DNA from: Alisma plantago-aquatica
Taxonomy: Eukaryota > Streptophyta > Magnoliopsida > Alismatales > Alismataceae
Assembly (NCBI GenBank): GCA_963693085.1
Contig: OY856413.1
Location: 746,143,056-746,207,055 of the forward strand
Length of the DNA: 64,000 nt
Reading direction: 5' to 3'
A program made the translations under genes and the position numbers. Below the pieces are notes generated by a model. The model saw only the letters and a list, made by a program, of their open reading frames with translations, was not told the origin of the DNA and searched no databases. Position 1 is the first letter of the stretch. Each line of letters opens with the position of its first letter. Positions 1-11,900 of the stretch are shown here, piece by piece.

Positions 1-552
1 CAAGGATCAATGATTGTTTATGCTTATGTGCAAAAATTCCTATTGCTTGAGAGATATGCTTCTGGACTTAGTGAAGAACATAGAGTTGACTTATATCTGC
101 AAGGATTCAACTACAACATGGTTCGTGCTCTTATCCCACAAATTCCTTTGACCTTTTAGCAGATGGTTGATAAAGCTTTGGATGTGGAGTCTTACCCAGG
201 GTTTCAACCTAGGGAGTTTGACAAGAAGAGGAAGCTCTCAGGAGATGAATAGAAAAGAAACAAGTGTGCTAAGTGCAATGGTTACCATCCTCCAGGGAAG
301 TATTCTCAAGAAAAACCTCATCATGGTACTCCAGTGATATGCCATTATTGTAATGAACCTGGACACATTCGACTTAAGTGCCCCAAGCTTCAAACTAGAG
401 CAGCACCCGCACAACAACAACAACCTCAAGTGGCTCCTCAGAATAATGGTAAAAATAATAAAGGAAGACATGTGGAGAGACGAGTTGGAATAGTTGTTTC
501 TTTGGATGGTGAAGAAGTTAATGAGGATGAACAAGATCAAGGTAATCCATAG
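1..552 (+). pseudogene. Partial gag pseudogene of an LTR retrotransposon
   Basis: The reading frame is open from base 1 except for TAG at 157-159 and TAG at 250-252, and ends at TAG 550-552. Its 5' part lies outside the window. A first zinc knuckle (C-x2-C-x3-H form, from 265) has lost its last cysteine, since codon 301-303 is Tyr. A second knuckle is an intact CCHC box at 340-381 (C-x2-C-x4-H-x4-C, core CHYCNEPGHIRLKC). Q/P-rich and then acidic residues follow, as in plant gag tails. Gag packages element RNA in cytoplasmic particles. No protease or reverse transcriptase follows, and only about 170 bases separate the stop from the 3' purine tract. The two stops make it a pseudogene. Confidence 0.85.
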
Positions 553-757
553 TTTTGTCGGTAGTCTTTACAAGTTATGTTTCCCTTTTTCATGATGCTT
601 TTATGTATGGATGTATGGAAGTATAGTGAAACCCTTTGTACCTAAAGAATAGTTTTAACTTAGTATGATGAATCCTTTAAGGTGTGGTGAATAAGTTGTT
701 TTCTTATATATGGATGTTTTGATTTTGAGGATGAAATCCCTTTAAGGGGTGGGGTGT
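553..757 (+). other. 3' untranslated region and polypurine tract
   Basis: This short non-coding stretch ends in a GAGGATGAAATCC-like block (727-740) and a purine run (744-757) directly before TGTAACATAC. The same block plus purine run precedes the 3' LTR of copy 1 (17213-17242), where it codes the last residues of pol. Here it survives without any pol. It is read as the plus-strand priming site for reverse transcription. Confidence 0.65.
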
Positions 758-1925
758 TGTAACATACTAGATCTCGAACCCTACCCTAGAGTTTGATCTT
801 TTAGACTTAGCCAAACAAGGTTTATTATAACCCTAATGAGATAATGCATGGCCAAATCACCCCAATGTAACCCAATGTTCTCACATTAGATTTAGACCAA
901 TAACAGAACATAAAAAGTGTCATCTGGGGAATACATGATAATTTGTGCTTAATAATCACACATAAATCTTTAGATGAAGCTTTGAACATAATTAGATGGA
1001 TAAAAATAATAATGATGATAAATGTGAGGATAATGGGCTCAAATATTAGTTGTTCCATAACTCATTAAAGGAAACCCCAAAAGTTAAATCTAAGTCAAAA
1101 ATCGTCTTCCTTGGGTCCCAATTGCCTTGGGAGTCAAGTTTCACATTATTCACATAATAATAATAATCAATTTAATTTAGTTAGGAAAGAGAAGATCTAG
1201 TTTTCCCCAAAATATCAAATAAAATAATAAATGACTTCTAAAGAGGAAAATAACCTTGGATACATAATGTACATAATAAATATAGCCTTTGGGTGAATTT
1301 TCATCCAAATTGGAGAAAGTTTGCTTAAAAGGTGAAATCAGGAGAGAGAAAGTGTGAAGAGCCTTCAAAATATTAAATAATTATACAAACAACTTCAACA
1401 TGTAAAATTGATGGCAAATTCGTATCCAACACATTAAATATGACTTGTGGGTGAAGTTTCATCAAACTTGGAGAATCTTAAAGTCATTAATGCATGAGGA
1501 AAGTGAAATTAGGATTTGATTTATTTAACACATTAAAAGTTGTCAAAAGGCAAATATAATTGCATAATCGGAATTCACATGCCTTAATTAGCCTTTGTGA
1601 AAAATTTTACTTAATTTGGATAATGTTTGAATCCTTAAATGAAGAAAGAGAAAAATGAATTTAATGCAATATCACTTTATTAAATTATATTTATTTTGTC
1701 ACACGCCTTGATTTCCTAATATGATTATACGCGTGATATGGTCCATCAATTTTTCAATCCAATGCATATGGCTTCATCTACTACCTCGAGTAGGAGAGTG
1801 ACCCACCTTGTACAGTAACACCTAGACTTCTTTTTCCTCCAGCATCCTCGTTTTCCACGATTTTTCTTTCATCGGTTTCCTTTTTTGTTTTCGAACTGAT
1901 TGATCCTTTACTCGAGCCCTAGCTC

Positions 1926-1933
1926 TATATAAA
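1926..1933 (+). promoter_or_regulatory. TATA box of the 758-4683 LTR
   Basis: TATATAAA in the context CTCTATATAAATAG is the best TATA match in this LTR. It lies about 1.17 kb from the LTR start, so the transcript would start near 1960 and the R/U5 part would be about 2.7 kb. Confidence 0.5.
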
Positions 1934-2784
1934 TAGTAAATGCCTAATTATTCCCTCTCCTCCATGTTTCTCTGATGAACATTCTCTACGTCTCGTTCTC
2001 TCGTGAGTACTCGGGAACCTTTCCCAATCTTCTAGCAACTCTCCTCTGCCGCTAATTTGCATTGATACTTTGCCTTTGCACCCGACATACTCATTTGCTT
2101 CTTCAAGCTTTGACGGATGTTGTAGTCGATAGGCGACGTTGGAACTCAATTACTCTCCCTTGACCGCTCCTGATCACCTACTTTTCCGTTTCCCATCCTT
2201 CTTTGATCACGCCATGGTGTGATTTGGTGGGTCGTGTAGAGCACCGGTATGTACAGTCGTCCTAAGTATTTTCTTGAGTACGTTGTTGGGTTTTTGGATC
2301 TATGTTTTTTTTTGTTCACTCGTATTCATTGGCTTCGGATGAATGTAATTGGATGTTTGCTTTGTTGGTTTTGGTTGTCTGTGATCATAGTTTCCTTGCG
2401 AATTTGTTATTCTTCGATGGAGCTTGTCAACTCGGTTGCTCGATGCACCGATGGTTCTGTGTTTGGGGTCGTTGGCTCTGGCTTTATGTCGTGAAGCTTA
2501 AGAGAACTTCACCTATGGCTAAGCGAGATCGAGGAGAGAGATGTGGCTTCTCCTAGATGGTTGAGATCCATCCATGGCGAAGGATCGGGAGTGGGGATCA
2601 ATCCTCATGCATGATTTCCTTGGATACCCTTATATTACTTCTATATTTGATTTTTTGTCTTAGGGGCATTTTTATCTTTTCACAGTCATTTATTTTCCTT
2701 TCACGTTGGTAAGAGTATCCAGTTTGTTGATGGAGTCGAATGAGTTGGCCCGCCCTGATTGGGCCACCTCACTCGTGTGGCCCA

Positions 2785-2804
2785 CTCTCTCTCTCTCTCT
2801 CTCT
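2785..2804 (+). repeat. (CT)10 microsatellite
   Basis: Ten uninterrupted CT dinucleotides inside the LTR, downstream of its TATA box. Confidence 0.9.
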
Positions 2805-4685
2805 TTTTCCCTCTTTCTCAAATATTTTGCCACATGGAATTTTATGATTTGTCGAATTTTGCAAAATTCATAACTAATTATATATTGATCAGAAAAAATG
2901 GATAAATAGTCAATAAATTCAGAAAATATAAGCTTTCTAATGGTGTTGGTCCTATCACCTGAATCCAATGATTAATAATAAGTAATTTTAATGGAAAAAT
3001 CTAAATAAGTAATAACTTATAAAATTCATAATTAAATATCTATAAGTAGACAAAATATAATAAAAATATTTTTAGGCTTCGAATAATATAAACTAAAATA
3101 TAGCATGGTTTTCATAACCTAATTCACACATTAAGAAAAAGATGACTTTTATGTTTTGTGAAATCAATGTAATTCTTACCCTAATTTCAAATACATGATA
3201 ATAGGTGCTTTGGAGGCCTAGATTTGGATCTAGAAGTGATCTTGAACTATTAGACTCTGTACAGAGGTGTGTTTGTGTCCCTGATTATTGTTTTTGAGCA
3301 AGTAGCCTATGTTTTATCATTCCCTTGGTCCTATGCACATTAGCCTATACACAATGTCTTTTTCTTTTGAAAATCATGGTTCATGTCAACTACGTTATTT
3401 GATATTGATCTTGTGATTGTGGATATTCTTTTTGTCTCTTACTTATACTTTGTTCATGTTGGAACTCTATATGATGACATGTGATGTCTTTTGAGGTGGA
3501 TGTTTATGTTGTCCATTAGTATGATGGCAACTTTTGTTTAATCCGACTAAAATTAGTTGCCTCTCTATTAAGCATGCTATGCAAATCAGTAGCACTAGAG
3601 TAGTGTAATTGCATTAGTTTTTGGGCAGTATGCCCTTATTATTATTGCGATGGAGGTGGTGGTACCCCATACCTGGGTTTCAAGTTTGTGAGGCTTGGAC
3701 CAACTTATATATATTGGGAGTGGAAGTATGTCATCTCTATCAGGTTTCAAGTTTGTGAGGCTTGGCTGCCTTTGTATTTATATTGTTTCAGGGCTATGTT
3801 TATCTCACATGCATACAGGTTGATGATTGTGGGGTGTGTGCCCTACTATCTTTGTATTTGCTAGTATGGCACGATTTTATTTGTTTGGTTACGACAAGTA
3901 TCTCTTTTGTTGTTGTTCTTTTCCTTTTATGCCCTTGTGGGTAGTCCTTATCTTTTTTATGGGAAGCCTTTTATATTTGTTATCCTTTATTCTGTATATT
4001 TCTCAATTTCCTTTTTAGTATGCACATACCAGCCTTTGCTGATGTTTCCTTTTCTTCTCCTTTTTGTGGGGTATGCTTCCATCCCCAGGTTTAGATCAAG
4101 GAGAGGATAAGCAAGGTGGACTTGGAAAATAACCTTTATAGCTGAGCTCTTGGCAAACTTGAAAGAGGTGGTTAGATGATCCTCAGCTAGATAATTGTTT
4201 GTGTGGAGATAGTTTTCCTTTGACTTCACCCATGTGTGGTGTAGTGATGTATCAACATATCAAGCTTTGTAATAGTCAGATGTATTTCTTTTCCGCTGCT
4301 ACTTATTGTGTTATGATACATACATGTTGAATGAATTGGTCATCATCCCTTTGGTGAAAAAAATTTATGGGGTATTTGATTTAAAGGATGTTTCCTTTTT
4401 ACTTCTAGTAGGAAGTGATTCCCCTCTTGGATCCCACTCCTTACAGTACTCAAGGCTCTAAGATCTGGAAATGAATCACCAATGGGTATACTTGAATACA
4501 CAAATTAGTACATGCTTCTCTATCTTTCTAGTATCTAATTATATCTTGTGTTACTGCATTTACATATATATATTTCTAGTATGAAACTATGAGCCATTCT
4601 AGGGATAGATGCCCTTGTCCACTCGCCTTTGGATGTGTAGCCATTAGGAGTGTGGACTTAGGATAACAAATGATTCTGTGACAAA

Positions 4686-4697
4686 TGGTATCATAGT
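4686..4697 (+). other. Degenerate primer binding site
   Basis: TGGTATCATAGT matches the initiator-tRNA-Met site TGGTATCAGAGC at 10 of 12 positions. It starts two bases after a CA-ending LTR border, the usual spacing. Confidence 0.45.
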
Positions 4698-7600
4698 CAA
4701 ACACACAGACCTTTTTATATGTAAGGCACAACATATATTCCCCTAAAGCTTAGAGAGCCTTCTAGAATCTCACCTCTTCTTTATGGACTACCTAAGAAAC
4801 CCAAGTAGATGATGAATAGTTAGCCTTCTCATATCCTAATTTGATTCTTCACTCATGACTATTAATCACATGATTTTTTGATTAAGGGTGCTTATGCATG
4901 GGAAAACTAAAATTGATTTGAACTCATGAAAGTTGATCTAGATGATAGTGTCGTGATCTGATCTTGAAAGACCCTATCAATAAATGAAAGTACTCGTGGA
5001 AGTAATTTATGCATGTGTAAAGTTCACGCAAACTCAATATTACAATTGGATATAAGTGTGTTCTATGTTTGAGGTAAATACTTGATGTTCGCTATATAAG
5101 ATGGAACTTATGTTCTATACCCCATGTTTGATAGAGTCTTTATTTATTAAACCTATGTTGTCCCTATATTGACCAAACCTCAAACATATCTAAGAAAAAC
5201 TTGCCCTATTGATTTGTATAACGCCACATACTCTGATACGACTATACATGAGGCATTTCCCTATTGAATTCCATGCCTCTTTTGCAAGCTCATGTTTTGA
5301 GTAACGTGATGGACACAAATATCACTCTATCCATATTATGATGTTGACATTTGACTCATGACCTCGTGAAATACGATTTGAAAGTTATGCTTTCTCTATT
5401 CAGATATGCTTGATAACTTATGAAGAATGTAGACTAGTGTGCTAGGTTAGGGTGGTAGTTGACTAGTGCCCCCTAACCTAGATCACACCCCCTTTATGAG
5501 TATCTCTAAATTGTCATTTTATTTATTATTTAGAGCTTGGAAAGGTTACCCTTTCCACACCACTTTGATTTCTTAACCTAAGTCCCTAATGGGTTATGTC
5601 TATCATGATGTTAATACTTGATCTCAAAATCTCGATTTAATGATAATCTTAGAATATGATGATGGGGCTATAGCTAGTGGTCAAGTTCCTAGGAAGACCT
5701 AGGCCTAGATCATACATCAACAATGAATACCATGAAAATAAACTCAATATTAATGCCATGAAATATTAAATAATGCTCAAAATGTTGCTCGATTATTGTT
5801 ATGCCAAAGATTAAATTGCCATATGATTTTCATACCAAACATGTTTCTTAAAGCAGAACCGTCACCAAGCACCCAGAGTCAGACATGAATGGTTGAATCA
5901 TCACCTTGTGTATGTGTATATCTCATGTCTCTTACATCCTCAATTAACCTTTTCAAGACATTATGTCACTCCACCTTCACCACTAATGATGTTCTCTGCA
6001 TTTGAATTCAAACTTCAGTGGCATTTGAAAATGACATCTATTTACACATGCTTTCATATTTTAATATTTAAATATATGTGAAGATAAGTTTATCACATTG
6101 ATTTGATTGTTGTGGCATCAAATTCAATTTTTTAATTCTTTAGTTGTTAATTTACTGTCTTAGTCATTACTCCTACTACTTCACATGTCTATAATACAAA
6201 AATGGACATATTGGTGTTAGTTATGCATATTTTCATTCATATTTTACTAAACAAAGATACACCTACTTGCACATAAATTTCATCTATTATTATAAGTAAT
6301 ATTATGACAAATTTATTATATATTGTATGTTAACAAAGAGATGCACTGTTTTGCAAAAATTGGAGTGTTTATTGGTGAATAGTCAATACTATCAACAAAG
6401 AAACCATCAACATGGTGCCCCAGAGTAACCATAATTGATACAATGACCACATCATTGATAGTGTTGACCCTATAATAAACTTTAAGGCATCATAAGCCAC
6501 ACTGTTCGATGTATCAACCACAAAGTTGAAGCATCAATCATGTGTAGCAAAATTGGCCAAAATGAGTTAGCTTTGATATAATGAATGTAATCAAGAGATG
6601 AAAAACGTCACACTTCATACCTAAGGACCTAAGAGGGATATCTTATTCTAGACGTTATTGTATGGCTAAAGGGAGAGGAAGGAAGGAGAATAGAGTTACT
6701 TCATCATCTACATTCAACTAGAGGCAAAATTGACTGATAAATGTTTTCCTAGATTATGGTGTAATAATTTGTATTGGGTGTACCATAGAATTTCTTCTTT
6801 TTCTCATGTTCTTATGTTTAATTTTATTCTTCCACTCTAATTTATGGAACATAGCTTGATTATGAGGAACTAATCCTTCATTCTCTAGGATTCAGGAGTA
6901 GCATGGTATGGTATTGTTGTTAAACCTTTGACTTTTGTTAATAGATTCCTTAATTTCTTGGAATGAATAATTTTAAATTGTGTTTATTCTGATTGATCGA
7001 CATAATTGTTTTATAGATAAGGTTTGTTATGTAAAATGTAGTTCCTATGAACTTCATTAGTGATCATATGTCATGAGAGAAGGACTCTAGCTTGTTACAT
7101 GTGATGGTTCATCATTGTAGACCTGAAATTTCTTGGTTTGAATATGTTAAAAACACCACAAAAGTAGGTTTTCCTTATCTATATAACACGTTATGATCTA
7201 AAAGGGTGTATCTTAATATAATAGTGCTAATCTTATTGGAAATGATAATCTATTATTGAATGGGTTATGTAATAATGTTTGATTATCATGATGAACTTGA
7301 CATCCTAGGATCACTAAATTTGAAAGTTAATCAACCATTAGTCAAATGTTTGGTTAATTTCTTAGTTAAGTAGTAAATATTTTCAAACCACTTTATTGGA
7401 TTATATGATTAATTATAGTTATTAACAATTTTAATTGGTCTAACTCCCTGAGGTATGATAACTAGGGGTTCAAACTCGCTACACTAGTGAACCATACACT
7501 TGTGTTTATAAACATAGTTGTAGGGTGTCAAGCTTTTGGGAGGGAGTTGGTGAAAATAACCACTAACATTGTAAGAGATTGAAATTTTTGCCCTAGATCA

Positions 7601-8684
7601 TTATATCTCATTGTCATTTTGTATGCATTTTTTCATCGTATATAACTAAACTATTAATTTAGGAATTGTATTATATTTCATTTTCTAATTTATTTATTTT
7701 TAATATTCTTTCATATTGAAAAAGAACTATGCATTTGGTTCCTTATAGTTTTCATTGTGTAAATGCACATGAATGGCATAGATGCACAAATCCACCTTTC
7801 TAGTCACCGCCCACCTCAATATATTGCAATATCCTCCTTTTATCCATCACATAATGACACAAAACCTGATGAAATTCACCGTGAGTTTATTTGAATAAAT
7901 TTTTAAACCATTTTAAATTGCCAAAGATCTAAGAGAGATGATTGTGAGGAAAAAGTGGAGGAAGCTAATGAATTGAGGTGGAGGGTTAGAAAAAAATAAT
8001 AATAATAGCATAATAAAGGACAATTTAGAAGCACTAGATCGAGAAGTGTATATTTTATTGAAGAGGAGAGGATGTTGAAGCACAAAGCAATCACCAATAT
8101 GAACCACCTTCTACCATTAAACCCACACTCACGCTCACACTCTCACGTAAAATTATTGATTTTGAATATGGTTGGGAATTTCATGAGAAATATGAGAGGC
8201 GACTGATGAAGGAATGAATATGGAAGCCAATTTTGATGCATGTGTTTAGGGCATGTGCAAAGGAGAGCATGAGACACAATATAATTTAGTTTATATGGAT
8301 AATAGTGAGGAGGAAGAGAGTGAATAATATGATATTCAAATTGAAAAGTTGGAGGGATTATACAGTTATCTTATAACTTGACCACAACATGCATGTCTTC
8401 AATCATTTTTAGAAGAACTATATGGGCTATGTATCCTCATGATGAATTTGCTAATGTATGTGAGGAGATGAATAAATGTGGGGAATGAAATTTAAGAAGA
8501 GGAGGAGGAACATTAGTTCATAATCCATAAAATCCATCGAGTATCATTAAATAGGAGTAATAAATCGGGGTGTTCATAGAAACTAAGTCACACACATCAT
8601 TTATTCATCTGAAGGTAACCTATTTTGACATGTTCTCCCACATCTAAGATTTACCATTCATTTTCTTGATTAATTTATTATATA
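4698..8684. other. Unassigned AT-rich DNA
   Basis: No open frame with a recognisable family is present on either strand. The stretch holds a perfect 11-bp hairpin (5442-5481) and, at 7.9-8.4 kb, short Glu/Arg-rich frames broken by stops that may be an old coding remnant I cannot name. It ends at the target site of copy 1. Confidence 0.6.
5442..5481. repeat. Perfect 11-bp inverted repeat
   Basis: CTAGGTTAGGG at 5442-5452 and its exact reverse complement CCCTAACCTAG at 5471-5481 are separated by 18 bases. They would form a hairpin. No function is apparent. Confidence 0.85.
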
Positions 8685-8689
8685 CATAT
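8685..8689. repeat. Target-site duplication of copy 1 (left)
   Basis: CATAT just before the LTR start TGTAAGGACC; matches 20990-20994 exactly. Confidence 0.9.
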
Positions 8690-9235
8690 TGTAAGGACCA
8701 TGACCTGCGTTTAGGGCTTACCTTGTTTGCTTTGACTAACCTTGATGGTTTGATGTTTGCTAATCACCTTTAGTGGTGATTAGGGTTTGGTTGTGCTTTG
8801 TTGAGAGTTGGAGGTGCTACTTGCAAATAAACCAAGTTTAGGGTTTTGTGTTCAAGTTTGCCACCTTGAGAGGTGTTCTTCTCTCTCTTTGCTTCCTCTA
8901 GGGTTGAGAGGAAGGCTTGGGCTTGTTGCTTGAGTTCGTTGGTCCTTTGTTGAGCTCGTTTGGGCCTTGGAGTTCCTTGTTTGGGCTTGCTTGGGCCTTG
9001 TGTCAGCCAAGTAGAGCTTGTGTCGGCCTAATGAGGAGGTGTGTCACCCTAGAGTGAGCTTGGTGTGTCACCCATGAAGCTTGGTCCAACCTTGATCATG
9101 TTTGGAGGACACATGGTGCACATCTTGGACAAGTGTCTTATGGCTTGCAAGAGTAGTGGCTTGAGTTTGTGGATAAGTGTTCCTTGGGTGGATGACACCT
9201 AGCATGGAACAACCTTGGCTTCTCCTCCCTTCTCT

Positions 9236-9243
9236 TATATATA
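9236..9243 (+). promoter_or_regulatory. TATA box of copy 1 5' LTR
   Basis: TATATATA followed by GGTGG. The equivalent site in the 3' LTR is TATATA at 17791-17796, and in copy 2 at 29813-29818 and 49586-49591. The same position in four LTRs supports a real promoter. Confidence 0.65.
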
Positions 9244-9317
9244 GGTGGTCCCTTCCTTAGCTTGAGGACCCTTTTAGTTCCTCTCCTTCTTGTGCACGAC
9301 ACACTCTCTCTTTCCCT

Positions 9318-9445
9318 TGGTTGGTGGCCGACACACCCTTGAAGAAGGAGCTTGGAGGTCGACACACCCTTGGAGAAGAAGAGTGGAGGCCGATACACCC
9401 CCCCCCCCCTGGAGGAGCTTTGGTGGCCGACAACCCTTGGAGCTC
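9318..9445 (+). repeat. Degenerate 30-odd-bp tandem repeat in LTR leader
   Basis: About four units of the form 'GGTGGCCGACACACCCTTGG' plus a GA-rich filler lie just downstream of the TATA box. They recur in the 3' LTR (17874-17990) and, more diverged, in copy 2 (29873-29970). Confidence 0.65.
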
Positions 9446-9929
9446 AAAGTAAATCTTCTTCCTTGGAGCTTAAGGCGGGTTGCATGACTCTAACCCTAAC
9501 TACTGTACCGTCTTTTTATATATATAATGTTTTGATCTTGCCCTTGCACGTTAGTAGTTGGTTCTTGTTTAGCTTGCATGTTGGCCGATCCTTGAGATCT
9601 AGGGTTTAGGGAGCAATACTCCTTTCTCCCCTTGGTCTAGATGAGTGAGCTTGGGTCCTAGTGGCATGAGCAATACCCCTCCTTCCTAACCGATTGAGGT
9701 GAGTTTGTGACCTAGTGGCTCGAGCAATACCCTCATCTCACCTTGGGCAATATGGTGAGCTCGTTTAGATGACCTTGAGTTACACCTTGGTCGATATGTG
9801 CTTGGGGAGGTGTTGCCCCACAGCCCTTGCCCTAGTTTACCCTTGCACGGTTTGAGTGGGAAAAGCTTTTCTCTTGTTCTTTGGGCGGGTGAGTAACCTG
9901 ACCCTGCACGCCTTGTGCCCACACTGCCC

Positions 9930-10310
9930 GGCAGGCTGCTCGCCCGATGGGGCTGCTCACCCGACATACTCTGCTTTGCTCACTCGCCTCACAAGTCTGA
10001 TCGCCCGATACCTGGCTCGCCCGACACTAGTTGTGTCGCCCGACACCAAGCTTGCTCACCTGGTACCCATGTCGCCCGATACATACCTACACGCTTGAGT
10101 AGCTCGCCCGACTTTCCCTTGCACGCCCGTAGTACTCTGCTCGCTCGATATCTGTACCTTGCACGCCCGATATCAACCTGCTCGCTCAGTTTCATCTTGC
10201 ACGCCTTAGTTAAACCGTACACACCCAGTTAGCACCCTGTCTCGCCCGATGTACCTGCTCACCCGGACACCCTGCACGCCTGCTAGGGCTGCACGCCCAA
10301 TAGGGGTTAG
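9930..10310 (+). repeat. CGCCCGA-rich degenerate tandem repeat in LTR leader
   Basis: Roughly twenty short units carry the core CTCGCCCGA(C/T)A or a close variant, spaced about 18-25 bp. The block is far more GC- and CpG-rich than its surroundings. It recurs in the 3' LTR at about 18480-18865, and similar 'GTCGCCCGATA' motifs occur in copy 2 (30655-30870). Confidence 0.65.
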
Positions 10311-11879
10311 ATAGGAAAGGGGTTCTACCCGGGGTGATCTTTAGTGAAGGTTTTGTGTATCTCTTGAAAGGGCATGATCTGTTATGGAAAAGTGATATGT
10401 CAAGCTATGCTTTTATGGTGACTCTTTGCCTAATAATGATATTTATGTTCTTATGGCTAAACACATGCGTATGAATGTAACTACTTTATCTCTTTAATGC
10501 CAACATAATCTTGAGCATGCATTAGGGTTTCTTGATAATGTGCTTACATCTGTGACCTTAAGATGAGGCACAAATATAATTATTGTTGTCACTTTGTGCT
10601 GGCAAGATACTTAACCCTAATTGTCACCTTATGGTAATAATAATAGTTTCTTGATTATTCATATGGTTATTGAATGATGCTAACCATGCAGGTAATGCTT
10701 AGCCAAATGAAAGGCTATGAGAAATGGTTAATGAGAACACTGTGATGACAAGTGTATTATGAATGATGTTCCATAATGATGTTGAAAGCCTTGAGAGGCT
10801 ATGGCACTATGTGATGAGGGATTGAGATCCCATGATATGTGATGATCTTTGAGATGGATCTAGATGGTTGGCAAGAGGCCAAGTGATAACATGTGATGTG
10901 AGATCCTTGTGAGGGATCAGTGTGATGTAAATTGTAGAAAATGCATAATGTTGAGTTTATGCTGTTTACTTTCTGTTATATCTTGCATGTTATACAACTT
11001 GGTTGAATCTTGCAACCCATCTAAAAGATACTAATTAATCATAGTAGAATCTATCATGTAGTCTTCCCTGGCCATAGATTCATCACCAGTCAGAATAGGG
11101 TGATGATGAAACGGGTTCTCCTGCGGGTCAACCCAGAGCGCATATTTTTGAATATGCGAGGTTTCTCCTAGCCTAAAATAGAGAGGTGAAACGAGTGCAG
11201 CTGCGGTTGCAGACTCGGATATGTGATGAGCATGGTGAACATGGCCCATGACTCCAGATATGTGATATGTTGAGCATGAATGCGTTCATGGCTCCGAGCA
11301 CGGTGTTTAGACCCGTGGCTCAGTTTCTAGTGTCGTGACCTGTACCGAGGCGGGCTAGGCAGAGGGTAGCCTGAGGAGCTGACCCTGTGGCTATGACCAG
11401 TTCAGCATGAGACTGCGGTCCTGCTTATGTTATACTCATGTACTGACCATGAGGCGGAGAAGGTCGTGGAGTCCGGCTCTTCCATTGACCTTGTATGGCA
11501 CTGGCTATGGGCTTCGCAGCCGAAGGTTGGATTTGAACGGTACGGTTCATCTCCTCAGGGCATAATAAAACTTAATCCAGCCGTTTAGTATATACTGCTT
11601 AAGACATACGTGAAACATTGGTTGAGGCCTTGTTTGTGTAGTTAACTTTAATTATCTTGCAGTTACTGTACATTACTCCTATGTGGTGAGTTTCCTATAT
11701 ATTTCTTATCTTGTCAATCATGTTCCATTGGGAAATATGTTGGTACAGTTGGTAAGTCTGATGGAGGATGGCTTGTTTTTCATAAATTCCTTCTATTATA
11801 TTCCTTATCAGTAATCTACTGTTTAAGCTCTATATTATATGAGGTTTTGTAGTTTTGGCGTGGAGTTATGCCTCCCGCT

Positions 11880-11900
11880 GGGACAATGTTCAATTGTCTC
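11880..11900 (+). other. Conserved LTR stem-loop (copy 1, 5' LTR)
   Basis: GGGACAAT-GTTCA-ATTGTCTC folds as an 8-bp stem with one G-U pair and a 5-base loop. The same structure sits about 0.5 kb from the LTR 3' end in every comparable LTR: 20428-20448, 32553-32573, 51862-51882, and on the minus strand 37769-37789, 43934-43954 and 62537-62556. Flanking bases (GAGTTAT upstream, TCAC downstream) are also kept. Confidence 0.65.

Larger units (their letters stand above)
758..4683 (+). repeat. Probable LTR (single copy, 3.9 kb)
   Basis: It starts TGTAACATAC immediately after a polypurine tract and ends CTGTGACA immediately before a PBS-like sequence. It contains a good TATA box at 1926 and a long AT-rich tail. 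Both borders are inferred from neighbouring signals, since no second copy lies in the window to confirm them. The 3.9-kb length and long transcribed part fit the other LTRs here. It is flanked by element-internal signals on both sides (see findings). Confidence 0.5.

Noticed and set aside
2249..2556. Overlapping small frames just after the TATA box of the first LTR
   Set aside because: Two frames overlap with no family resemblance. The region is expected to be untranslated LTR leader.
3762..4110. Hydrophobic small frames resembling membrane peptides
   Set aside because: T-rich DNA gives Phe/Leu-rich translations in several frames. No start context or family supports a gene.
7900..8560. Possible degenerate coding region rich in Glu and Arg
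   Set aside because: Frames switch and stop every 20-60 codons and no motif could be tied to a known transposase or host family. Left as unassigned.
9856..10232. Arg/Pro/His-rich frames on both strands in the copy 1 leader (also near 18404)
   Set aside because: They are by-products of the CGCCCGA-rich repeat, open in several frames, and not conserved between the two LTRs.
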